Source: Pseudanabaena sp.
GTDB lineage: Bacteria > Cyanobacteriota > Cyanobacteriia > Pseudanabaenales > Pseudanabaenaceae
Length of the DNA stretch: 64,000 nucleotides
Reading direction: 5' to 3'
NCBI GenBank assembly: GCA_003249035.1
Contig: QBMK01000007.1
Location: 1-64,000 of the forward strand
The stretch's first letter is position 1. Every line of letters begins with the position of its first letter. Below the pieces are notes generated by a model. It was not told the DNA's origin, did not search any database, and saw only the letters and a program-made list of their open reading frames with translations. Both the position numbers and the translations under genes were made by a program. Of this stretch, positions 25,519 to 33,451 are shown one piece after another.

Positions 25519-27033
25519 ATGGAGTCCGATCAATTGCCTGTAGAAGAAAATTTAGAGCCATCTAACCAAGGAGAATTCTCTGAAGCGATCGCAAAAGTCA
25601 CAAATGAATCCATCAGTGAAGTAAATGAAGCTGTTGATGAGTCAGTAAATCAAAATATCGAGATAGAACAGCCGATAGCTGACCATAAGCCTGAACAACC
25701 AACCGCTGACATGGGTGACTTTGCCAATGAAGATAAAGGTAAAGAAATAGAGATATTTAGTCCAGAAACTAGCGCTGAAGCTGAACTAGAGCCAACAGTT
25801 CAAAATAGCTTCGACAACTCAGAAATATTAACAACCATTAATGAATTAAAGCAAGAAGAGTCCGATCTGAAGGCAGAGTTAGATAGCCTCAAAACGATCA
25901 AATCTAAAATTTTACAAGACCAGTTAGATGATTTACAGGCTGGAATTATTCGCTTAGCTCAAGCTGATGTCGCTCGACTCGAATATCAAAAGCAAGAACT
26001 ACAAGCTGCGATCGCAGTTCTTGAGAAGCGAAAAGAGCGACTTGACAAAGAAATGACTAGCACCTATGCGGGGACGTCTCAAGATATAGCAATCCGTGTT
26101 CAAGGATTTAAGGACTATCTCGTAGGTAGCTTGCAAGACTTAGTGGCTAATGCTGAAAAACTAAATCTCGTAGCCCCATCTAGTCAGCCTGTAGCCGAAA
26201 CAGTAGCACCTAAGGAAAAGCAACCTGCAAAAGAATCTGAACCATTACGCCTTTCCGAACAAACCTTTGCTGAGTATAAGCAACGTGTTGAGCAGCTTTT
26301 AGAACGTTATCGCACCTTGCCCGATTACTATGGACCAGCATGGAAACTCAGACGAACTTTTGAGCAAGTTCATGCCGATCGCGTATCTAAGTGGTTTTTT
26401 GAGCAGTCTGGACGCGGCGCTATCCGCACAATGGGAACGCGCTTGCAAAATATTCTTGTCACATCGGCAGCCATATCAGTCTTAAAAGCTGTCTATGGTG
26501 AAAAATTGCGGATACTGGTTCTAGCAACCTCACCCGAACGTCTTGGGGAATGGCGACGTGGTTTTCAAGATTGTTTAGGCTTGACTAGAGAGCATTTTGG
26601 CTCCGATAAGGGGATTGCCCTATTTGAAGATCCTGAGCCTTTAGCAACTAAAGGCGATCGCCTTGTTAAAGAGGGATTAAGCCCTTTAATTGTTATCGAT
26701 GAGTCTGAAGAACTAATCGCCGTAGATCTGCTAAGATTTCCGCTTTTAATTGCTTTTGGTGGCGCACCAGACGTTAAACCTGCGGCTCCTTCGGCTTATA
26801 TGAACCGCGACATAAATCGCGAAAGCCAAAATAATCGGGACTATATTCGTGAGTCTCCCCGAGATAATCCGCGAGATTCTGGTCGAGATTATGCACCACC
26901 CAAAGATCGCGATAATCGTGATTATGGTTCACGGGATTATCCAAGCCGTAATTATGGCGATCGCGATCCTCGTGATACTGGTTATGGCAATAATCGCGGA
27001 CGAAACGATCAAAGTTCTGATTGGGATTGGTAG
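25519..27033 (+). CDS. DUF3086 protein with coiled coil
   Basis: This 504-residue protein is of a cyanobacterial family without a known function. It has an acidic low-complexity N-terminus (1-110) and a long coiled coil (about 115-185, TINELKQEESDLKAELDSLK onward). The conserved DUF3086 domain (about 255-420) contains DYYGPAWKLRRTFEQVHADR and VSKWFFEQSGRGA. A C-terminal tail of about 80 residues is built of repeated RDY/RDN/DNRDY units (about 425-500). The tail is coded by HIP1-like CGCGAT repeats and is probably disordered. Confidence 0.85.
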   Translation: MESDQLPVEENLEPSNQGEFSEAIAKVTNESISEVNEAVDESVNQNIEIEQPIADHKPEQPTADMGDFANEDKGKEIEIFSPETSAEAELEPTVQNSFDNSEILTTINELKQEESDLKAELDSLKTIKSKILQDQLDDLQAGIIRLAQADVARLEYQKQELQAAIAVLEKRKERLDKEMTSTYAGTSQDIAIRVQGFKDYLVGSLQDLVANAEKLNLVAPSSQPVAETVAPKEKQPAKESEPLRLSEQTFAEYKQRVEQLLERYRTLPDYYGPAWKLRRTFEQVHADRVSKWFFEQSGRGAIRTMGTRLQNILVTSAAISVLKAVYGEKLRILVLATSPERLGEWRRGFQDCLGLTREHFGSDKGIALFEDPEPLATKGDRLVKEGLSPLIVIDESEELIAVDLLRFPLLIAFGGAPDVKPAAPSAYMNRDINRESQNNRDYIRESPRDNPRDSGRDYAPPKDRDNRDYGSRDYPSRNYGDRDPRDTGYGNNRGRNDQSSDWDW

Positions 27034-27083
27034 GAAAGAGTATATGGGGGCGTTCCTCGCCCCTTATACTTTTCCTTGGCTAT

Positions 27084-28100
27084 TTACTTTTTAGGAGTAT
27101 CAGTTGTCCTAGGATTGGGTTTAGGTGGGTTCGTCTTTTGAACTTTACTTGGCTGTGGAGCTTTAGTTGGAGCTTTAGTCGGAGCTTTAGTTGGAGCTTT
27201 AGTTGGAGCTTTAGTTGAAGCTGGTTGTGGAGCTTTAGTTGAAGCTGGTTGTGGAGCTGGTTGTGGAGCTTTAGTTGGGGCTGGCTGTGGAGTAGAAGTA
27301 GAAGATTGTTGAATAACTTTGTTAATGTATTCTTGAGATATCCGAGATGGGACAAATCTAATGATTTCAGACACATCATTTGACTTGCTGTCCTTTGAAA
27401 TCATATTTTCAAAAACAGTGAACAATGATGTAACTTGGATTTTAGTATTTTTGGGATCCGAAGATTGCAGCTTATTTAGTTCGTCTAAAGTGCCTTGGAG
27501 GTCGGACTTATCAATAAAAAATAGTAAAGATTCAGACTCACCCGGATCAATCTTTCCATTCTGATTGTTATCAATACTCGCAGTTGCTAGTTCTTCTTTT
27601 TCACCGAGAGTTATAAAGAAAACTGGTGCGGGCGGGATTTGATCTGTTGCGGATCCCTTTGCCCTTAAGATTGCCTTAGCGGCTTCCAAATTTGCTTTTG
27701 AAGGCACAAACTCAAGAATGACATTCTTATCTTTGAGCTGGCTAATGGTTTTTAGCACATTACCCATTGAGTCTACTGAAACAACAAGTCTCTTCGCAAT
27801 TTCAGGACCCAATTTTTTCTGAGCATCTTTAAGTGCAATCTGAGCTTCATCAGGCCCGAGGAAAAACTTCCATAACTGCTGACTCTTCTCGGGCTTAGCA
27901 TTTGGCTGCTGTGGTAATGCCCATGGTAAAACTGTACCCTTATCATCTGTAATCGCAAAGATACGAATAACGCTGGCTCTTTCCCAAACTTGAGCTTCGG
28001 TTAGGGCTTTAGCCTTGAGAGTGAATATTGGACAAACAGCGATCGCCAAAGCGATGCCTGCAGTGGCTGCTACACTAACCAGCGACTTGAATATAGGCAT
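27084..28100 (-). CDS. Tic22-like protein with C-terminal TKAP repeats
   Basis: This 338-residue protein has a signal peptide (SLVSVAATAGIALAIAVCP) and a Tic22 domain (about 30-270: LTEAQVWERASVIRIFAITD, then VFFITLG, then FFIDKSDLQGTLDEL). Cyanobacterial Tic22 works in the periplasm or thylakoid lumen as an outer-membrane biogenesis chaperone. The tail (about 275-338) is made of KAPT/KAPQPA repeats coded by a 12-bp tandem unit (GGAGCTTTAGTT on the plus strand, about 27156-27290). A shorter paralogue lies immediately upstream, pointing to tandem duplication. The repeat tail is absent from that paralogue. Confidence 0.88.
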   Translation of the reverse strand: MPIFKSLVSVAATAGIALAIAVCPIFTLKAKALTEAQVWERASVIRIFAITDDKGTVLPWALPQQPNAKPEKSQQLWKFFLGPDEAQIALKDAQKKLGPEIAKRLVVSVDSMGNVLKTISQLKDKNVILEFVPSKANLEAAKAILRAKGSATDQIPPAPVFFITLGEKEELATASIDNNQNGKIDPGESESLLFFIDKSDLQGTLDELNKLQSSDPKNTKIQVTSLFTVFENMISKDSKSNDVSEIIRFVPSRISQEYINKVIQQSSTSTPQPAPTKAPQPAPQPASTKAPQPASTKAPTKAPTKAPTKAPTKAPQPSKVQKTNPPKPNPRTTDTPKK

Positions 28101-28140
28101 ACATATAAAACTTGCATAAAAAAATAATTAAAGGGAACAA

Positions 28141-28238
28141 CTACTCCCTCCTCATCCAAGGATTAGTGGTGCGGCGCGGAGCGCCGCACCACTAATCCTT
28201 GGGTTTTACTGTCTATTTTTAGACTGGGACGGGAGTAG
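28141..28238. repeat. hairpin repeat family C, copy 2
   Basis: The 98-bp element is bounded by the inverted repeat CTACTCCC / GGGAGTAG. Inside is a hairpin with arms beginning GGATTAGTGGTGCGGCGC. It matches the copy after tpsA (12740-12838), including the unpaired part GGTTTTACTG.CTATTTTT. Its position between the two Tic22 genes may have followed their duplication. Confidence 0.8.
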
Positions 28239-28282
28239 CTTGTTTAAAAGTTGCTTACCCTGACAATCTGATCGGGCTTATT

Positions 28283-28313
28283 GAAAAAATGGGCGCAATG
28301 CGCCCATTTTTTT
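28283..28313 (-). terminator. terminator-like hairpin after Tic22 gene 2
   Basis: AAAAAATGGGCGCA pairs with TGCGCCCATTTTTTT directly downstream of the leftward gene ending at 28312. On the minus strand the stem is followed by A/T-rich sequence, as expected of an intrinsic terminator. Confidence 0.65.
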
Positions 28314-29136
28314 ACTTTTTAGGTGCAGCCTGTGGAGCTAGTTGAGGTGTAGTAGATTGCTTATTGTTCTTGAGGATGTACTCAAAGGAAGTACGCGATG
28401 GAACAAACTGGAATCGTTCAACTTCGGGATTGGGTTTATTATCCTTGGTTATCATTGAGTCTAGGACTTGGAACAATGAGGTAACTTGGATTTTAGTCGA
28501 CTTGGCAATATCTGGTTGCTCCTTGCCAGCGCGATCGAGCATATTTTGCAGATCGGTTTTATCAAGGAAGAAAGGTACAACTTGTTCTTTCTTACCATTT
28601 TGCTGATCGATGCTCATGGTTAGTAAACCTTGGTTGTTACCTTGTCCGCCGATCGCAAAGAAAACAGGCACATTTGGAATCTTGTCAGCCGCAATACCTT
28701 GAGCGGTCAAGATTGTCCGCGCTGAGTCAACACTAGCCTTCGTAGGGATAAATTGAAAGACAACCTTTTTATCTTTGTTTTCACGAATCACTTTATAGGC
28801 ATCATTCATCGATCGCACGATGATTTGAGCCTTTTTGCCAACTTCAGGACTCGACTTTTGAACTTGACTAAGCATCGTTTGGGCTTCGTCAGGGCCAAGG
28901 AAGAAAAACAAAAGCTGGCTGTCATCTGCCTTGGCATTGGGCTGCGGAGGAACTGCACCTAAAAGAGGTGAGCCTTTATCATCAGTAATCGTGAAGATAG
29001 GAATACTAGCCAATCTCTCCAAAACTTGAGCTTCGGTAAGGGCTTCAGCTTTGAGAGTAAATATGGGGCTAACAACGATCGCTCCTGCGACACCTGCGGT
29101 GGCTGCTAGACTAACCAACGACTTAAATACGGACAT
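28312..29136 (-). CDS. Tic22-like protein
   Basis: This 274-residue paralogue of the next gene starts MSVFKSLVSLAATAGVAG with a clear signal peptide. A longer frame begins 18 codons upstream, but the paralogue alignment favours ATG 29134-29136. The Tic22 domain shows LTEAQVLERLASIPIFTITD, VFFAIGG and PFFLDKTDLQNMLDR. It probably acts as a periplasmic chaperone for outer-membrane proteins. It ends in a short TPQLAPQAAPKK tail instead of the long repeat tail of its neighbour. Confidence 0.9.
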   Translation of the reverse strand: MSVFKSLVSLAATAGVAGAIVVSPIFTLKAEALTEAQVLERLASIPIFTITDDKGSPLLGAVPPQPNAKADDSQLLFFFLGPDEAQTMLSQVQKSSPEVGKKAQIIVRSMNDAYKVIRENKDKKVVFQFIPTKASVDSARTILTAQGIAADKIPNVPVFFAIGGQGNNQGLLTMSIDQQNGKKEQVVPFFLDKTDLQNMLDRAGKEQPDIAKSTKIQVTSLFQVLDSMITKDNKPNPEVERFQFVPSRTSFEYILKNNKQSTTPQLAPQAAPKK

Positions 29137-29415
29137 ATTTCTCCTAGCTACAATACTATTTATGAGGTTTATTTGAGATTTGAGATACAAAGCAACTGAG
29201 TCAATGAGCCTTGAAACGCTAAATGTAAAAGGTAATTATTGCCCAAAAATAAGTTTCTGGCAAATTTAACAATATCTCGCCCAAAAAGGCAACCTTTTAA
29301 TACCAGATTCAGGCTAGTTTGTGATTAATATTGTTACCCTTTAAGACTCGAATATTATAAGTATAGTTCCTACTAAATAGTTCCTGCTGATTCCTGTGAA
29401 TCCTTATAAATAGTT

Positions 29416-30852
29416 ATGCCTAGCGATGTTATGCCACAAGATGAAAACTTTCTCAGCTTTGATGAGATTTTTGAGGAGCTAAATTATCGCCAAGCGCAGC
29501 GAACATTACGAGATATTGTCGCAAATCTAGACTTGTCAGAACGAGAGCGTCGCGGACTAGAGGAACCTCTAGAAGAGCTTCAGCAAATGCTGGATAAGTT
29601 AGAGCGGCAAGTTTTGCAAATAGCGGTATTTGGAATGGTGGGACGCGGCAAATCGTCAGTACTAAACGCACTGATGGGTGGTCAAGTATTTGAAACTGGC
29701 CCCTTGCATGGCGTAACTACCAGTCGTCAAGCCGCAGAATGGCAAATATCGCGCGAGGCAATGCAAACCAATGGCGATCGCACAATTCTTAAAGCATCAT
29801 TTCAGGGAAGAGGTGAGGCAAGGATCGAATTAATCGATACTCCTGGGATTGATGAAGTTGATGGCGAAGGTCGAGCCGAACTAGCCAAACGCATTGCGCA
29901 ACAGGCGGATTTAATTTTATTTATCGTCGCTGGCGATATTACCAAGGTTGAATATGATGCACTATCAGAGTTGAGAGGTGCGAGTAAACCAATTTTGCTA
30001 GTATTCAATAAAATTGACCAATATCCACCCGAAGACCGCATGGCAATTTATGCCAAAATTCGAGATGAGCGGGTGCGTGAGCTATTAACTGAAGATGAAA
30101 TTGTAATGACGGCAGCTTCTCCCCTTGTGGCAAAGGCAGTCCGTCAGTCCGATGGCTCCTTTGAAGCCGAACTAGTCACAGGCAAACCTCAAATCGAGGA
30201 TCTCAAATTGAAAATTTTGGAAGTACTCGATCGCGAAGGCAAATCTCTGATTGCTCTAAATACAATGATGTTTGCCGATATGGTGCAGGAGCGCGTAGTG
30301 CAGCGCAAAATGTTTGTGCGAGATCGCCAAGCCAATCGCATCATCTGGAATTGTGTAATCACTCAAGCCGTAGCGATCGCTGTTAATCCATTCACTGTAA
30401 TTGATGTCATTAGTGCGGCAATCATCGATATCTCGATGATTGTGGCTCTTTCGAGGCTTTACGGCATAAATATGAGCAATCGTGGTGCAATTTCACTAAT
30501 GCAGAAAATTGCGATCGGTATGGGTGGCATTAGTGCTAGTGAATTTCTTGCTACGTTCGGATTAAGCTCCCTTAAAGGTCTGCTGGGCATTGCTGCGCCA
30601 GTAACGGGTGGTTTAACCCTTGGTGGTTATGTGTCGATAGCGATCGCCCAGGCTGGTGTTGCAGGATTTTCTACCTATGCATTGGGTATGGTCACTAAGG
30701 AATATCTCGCCAACGGTGCATCATGGGGAGCCGATGGGCCCAAAGCTGTCGTTAAACGCATCTTAGAGACAATAGATGAAGATTCGATCTTAGCAAGAAT
30801 TAAGGAAGAACTGCTCACCAAAATCGATCTCCGCCGACTGAGAAAAATTTAG
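29416..30852 (+). CDS. Era-like GTPase with DUF697 membrane region
   Basis: This 478-residue protein has a helical N-terminus (about 15-65). A G domain carries G1 FGMVGRGKSSVLNAL (about 74-88), a G2 threonine in GVTTSRQ, G3 DTPGID (about 139) and G4 NKID (about 198). A C-terminal DUF697-type region (about 290-440) is rich in hydrophobic helices (AISLMQKIAIGMGGISA, GLLGIAAPVTGG). Such proteins are membrane-associated GTPases of unclear task. The gene has a free-standing promoter region with ATG at 29416 and another in-frame ATG at 29431. Confidence 0.85.
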   Translation: MPSDVMPQDENFLSFDEIFEELNYRQAQRTLRDIVANLDLSERERRGLEEPLEELQQMLDKLERQVLQIAVFGMVGRGKSSVLNALMGGQVFETGPLHGVTTSRQAAEWQISREAMQTNGDRTILKASFQGRGEARIELIDTPGIDEVDGEGRAELAKRIAQQADLILFIVAGDITKVEYDALSELRGASKPILLVFNKIDQYPPEDRMAIYAKIRDERVRELLTEDEIVMTAASPLVAKAVRQSDGSFEAELVTGKPQIEDLKLKILEVLDREGKSLIALNTMMFADMVQERVVQRKMFVRDRQANRIIWNCVITQAVAIAVNPFTVIDVISAAIIDISMIVALSRLYGINMSNRGAISLMQKIAIGMGGISASEFLATFGLSSLKGLLGIAAPVTGGLTLGGYVSIAIAQAGVAGFSTYALGMVTKEYLANGASWGADGPKAVVKRILETIDEDSILARIKEELLTKIDLRRLRKI

Positions 30853-30874
30853 ATTTGAAAAAAAACAAGGCTCT

Positions 30875-31021
30875 ATAGGTGTTTCGGGGAGTTCAAACAT
30901 AATAAACGGCTCAATGCTTTCAATGACTGGTGTATCAGAAATCAAAGACCTCCGATACTAAAACTATTGCACATCAAACATTTCGGCTATTTATGCTAAA
31001 ACGCCTCCCCGAAACACCTAT
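30875..31021. repeat. MITE-like element with 17-bp perfect ends
   Basis: ATAGGTGTTTCGGGGAG at 30875-30891 is repeated in exact inverse orientation at 31005-31021. The 113-bp interior is AT-rich, lacks an ORF and contains a smaller inverted pair (GTATC...GATAC). The spacing and perfect ends fit a MITE. The element begins 22 bp after the GTPase stop codon. Confidence 0.65.
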
Positions 31022-31048
31022 TCTCTCAGTTTTAGGATTACTTTCTGG

Positions 31049-31255
31049 TTAACTGCCCATAAAATGAATTTTTTGGAATTCAGGATCGGGATTCAAGAAC
31101 TTGTCTAGTTGTCAATATCCCATAATAGTATCTTCAATAGTTTTGATAGCTAACTCAACTTCACAATCAAAAAGCTCACTACAATCAACTAAGTTGCCCC
31201 GCTTCTAGGAAATATCAGGGGGTTGTTTGTTACTTTTTTGCCATGTCCATCTCAT
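31049..31255 (-). pseudogene. decayed small gene, tail shared with radical SAM gene
   Basis: One frame from ATG 31253-31255 spans 69 codons with two internal stops. It reads MRWTWQKSNKQPPDIS, TAG, KRGNLVDCSELFDCEVELAI to DTIMGY, TGA, QLDKFLNPDPEFQKIHFMGS, then TAA. The three blocks look protein-like and stay in frame, so this looks like a recently decayed gene. The last block matches NPDPEFPKIHFMGS near the end of the radical SAM gene at 33452-36022, and the DNA matches too. The parent protein of the first two blocks is not recognised. Confidence 0.55.
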
Positions 31256-31262
31256 AGTAATT

Positions 31263-33296
31263 CTAACTACTTAAATCAGTATGCCATTGCATTTCTTCTG
31301 TTAAAAGAGAATTCTCAGAAAGATTGTTTGATTCTCTTAATAGTTGTTCCGCGTCAGTACTATTTTCATCAGCTAAGCTATTTTCGTTTTCTTCAAAGGA
31401 TTGAAGTTTTTTATACAACCTAAAAGTTCTTGCATGGGCTTTACTCAAAACAGTTTGATAAGTTTCTGGATAGATAGTTATATTACCCTCTTTAGATGAA
31501 TGATGCTCATTCTTACGAATTTTAGAACCTAATACATAACAAATTATCTTGGTTGAATCGCTTACTTTGCCACTATCTAAAAGCTCTTTTGCATAATCTT
31601 CTGCTTGTCTTTTTTCTTGCTTTGATATTTCAAAACCACCTCTTTTTAACTCAATAATAATTATTTCCTCTAATCCTTGAACTTCATTGTCATTGTCGCT
31701 ATTATAAGCATCTCTACAATAAAGACTTATAGATGATCCTTCTATAGATTTTTGAGAAGGGATGACAACAAAGTCAGGTCTGCGTCGTGGCTCACTAACT
31801 AAGCCAACATTTTGGTATTTTTTGTCGAGCAGATTCTTAATCACATTTAATAAACTTCTATTAGATGTAAATTCGATTGATTCAAATTTTGGACCAAACA
31901 TCCATAATCCTTTCTGAAATAAAGGTTGAAGTTGGTGCAATTCGTCAGTCGTTTTGACATCCACCAATTTTTCTAACTCTCCAATAAGAAGCAATCGAAA
32001 TCTTAATTCATCCAATACTTGTTTAGCATCGTAGACCGACCATTTACCTAATATATCGTCTAGATCACTAAGATCATCAATCGAACATTTTGCAAGTTTT
32101 TCAAGTAAAGAATAGCCAGTTCTAGTCTTCTCAAGATTAGCTAATATTTCTATCAAGCTATTCAAATCACCTTGCTTAACACTAGGGCATTTATCCGATA
32201 CCTGTTCTGCAAATTTAGCTATTTGTATTTTTGACATTGGAGGTAATTTTCTAACATTTCCACTATTCGCAGATAGTGCAGCTTTCACTTTTTCTTTCTT
32301 TTCATCTTTGGTCAGTATACTTAGGTCTTTTTCGATTGCAGAATAAGCTACTTTTTTAGCTTTATTAACTTGTTGATCATCAGTGAAATCAGACCAATCT
32401 TGCTGAATAAAATCCTCAAGAAAATCTGCTTGAACTATATAAGAATATCGTTTAGCTGATGCTCTTCTACCATCTAAAATAGAATGTTCATAACCATCCC
32501 AACTCGATTTACCTACGAGCCTTTTGTTTACCCACCAAGCAATCCCTGTTTGTTGTGTGGTTCTACCAACTGTTTGAGTATCGATTCTACTTATAGATAA
32601 AGCTCCATGAAATTCTTCATCTTCTACTAAGATACGTTCAGAAATTGAGTCTAAATTTTCAAATGCAACCTTTCTCCCATTAACTATGATTTGAAATTCT
32701 GGATCGGCAATAAATTTTAAACTTATTAAGTCTATAATTTTTTCGGTATTATAATCTGTAAAATTCCTAGAAACTTTACCGTAAATCTTTGTTCCATGCC
32801 ATGTAGTATCTTTATTACGGCTAACAATTTCAATATTAAAGGGTGATCTAGAAGTATCTGTTTTTGAGATAGTAACAAGTGCTTTTGTTAGTGAAGGAGA
32901 ATTTCTATTGCTGGTTTCAATATGATATTCGTCGGTAAAGCAAAATACAGCGTGTCTTCCAACCCCATTTTTACCAAAAACAGTTCTTTTTCTTTGTGTA
33001 TCCTCAGATACTACTACTTCTCTTACTTGATGTTTTAGTCTTTCATAATTAATATCATTCCATCTAAATTTAAATTCATCCTCTGTCATTCCGATACCAT
33101 CATCTTCAATAACAAGGAAATCATCTTCATGAGAAGGATATTGAATTTTTACGTTCCTTGCACCTGCATCCCAGCAATTTGCTACTAGTTCAATAATTGC
33201 AAAGTCTGAACGCTGAATTATCCTGCCAGCATGTTTATATAAAAAATTACTGCTAAAAGTAGGAGTTAATTCCAAGTTTAATTCAGTCTGAGTCAT
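31263..33296 (-). CDS. GHKL ATPase with PD-(D/E)XK nuclease-like C-terminus
   Basis: This 677-residue protein has an N-terminal HSP90/MORC-like ATPase (HATPase_c_3 type). The N box is FAIIELVANCWDAGARNV (about 32-49), the G1 box IEDDGIGMT (about 62) and the G2 box FGKNGVGRHAVF (about 107). The middle (about 290-480) is helical. A C-terminal segment has RRRPDFVVIPS (about 504) and EEIIIIELKRGGFEI (about 540-550), the D...ExK layout of PD-(D/E)XK nucleases, followed by a helix with EKRQAEDYAKEL. It has no partner gene. A role in defence or DNA repair is inference. The low-GC composition and flanking debris suggest acquisition. Confidence 0.75.
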   Translation of the reverse strand: MTQTELNLELTPTFSSNFLYKHAGRIIQRSDFAIIELVANCWDAGARNVKIQYPSHEDDFLVIEDDGIGMTEDEFKFRWNDINYERLKHQVREVVVSEDTQRKRTVFGKNGVGRHAVFCFTDEYHIETSNRNSPSLTKALVTISKTDTSRSPFNIEIVSRNKDTTWHGTKIYGKVSRNFTDYNTEKIIDLISLKFIADPEFQIIVNGRKVAFENLDSISERILVEDEEFHGALSISRIDTQTVGRTTQQTGIAWWVNKRLVGKSSWDGYEHSILDGRRASAKRYSYIVQADFLEDFIQQDWSDFTDDQQVNKAKKVAYSAIEKDLSILTKDEKKEKVKAALSANSGNVRKLPPMSKIQIAKFAEQVSDKCPSVKQGDLNSLIEILANLEKTRTGYSLLEKLAKCSIDDLSDLDDILGKWSVYDAKQVLDELRFRLLLIGELEKLVDVKTTDELHQLQPLFQKGLWMFGPKFESIEFTSNRSLLNVIKNLLDKKYQNVGLVSEPRRRPDFVVIPSQKSIEGSSISLYCRDAYNSDNDNEVQGLEEIIIIELKRGGFEISKQEKRQAEDYAKELLDSGKVSDSTKIICYVLGSKIRKNEHHSSKEGNITIYPETYQTVLSKAHARTFRLYKKLQSFEENENSLADENSTDAEQLLRESNNLSENSLLTEEMQWHTDLSS

Positions 33297-33451
33297 TTGT
33301 TTGCTAATTAACTTAAATGATTGGACTGGCAGAGCAATCTATGATTGATTACCATAAATTGCTTTGCTATAGCCAAATAGTAAAGAAACGCTAAATTTAA
33401 GTAGATAGATCATTAAATCTACAAAGCTGCATTTTAGTATATCAACATTCT

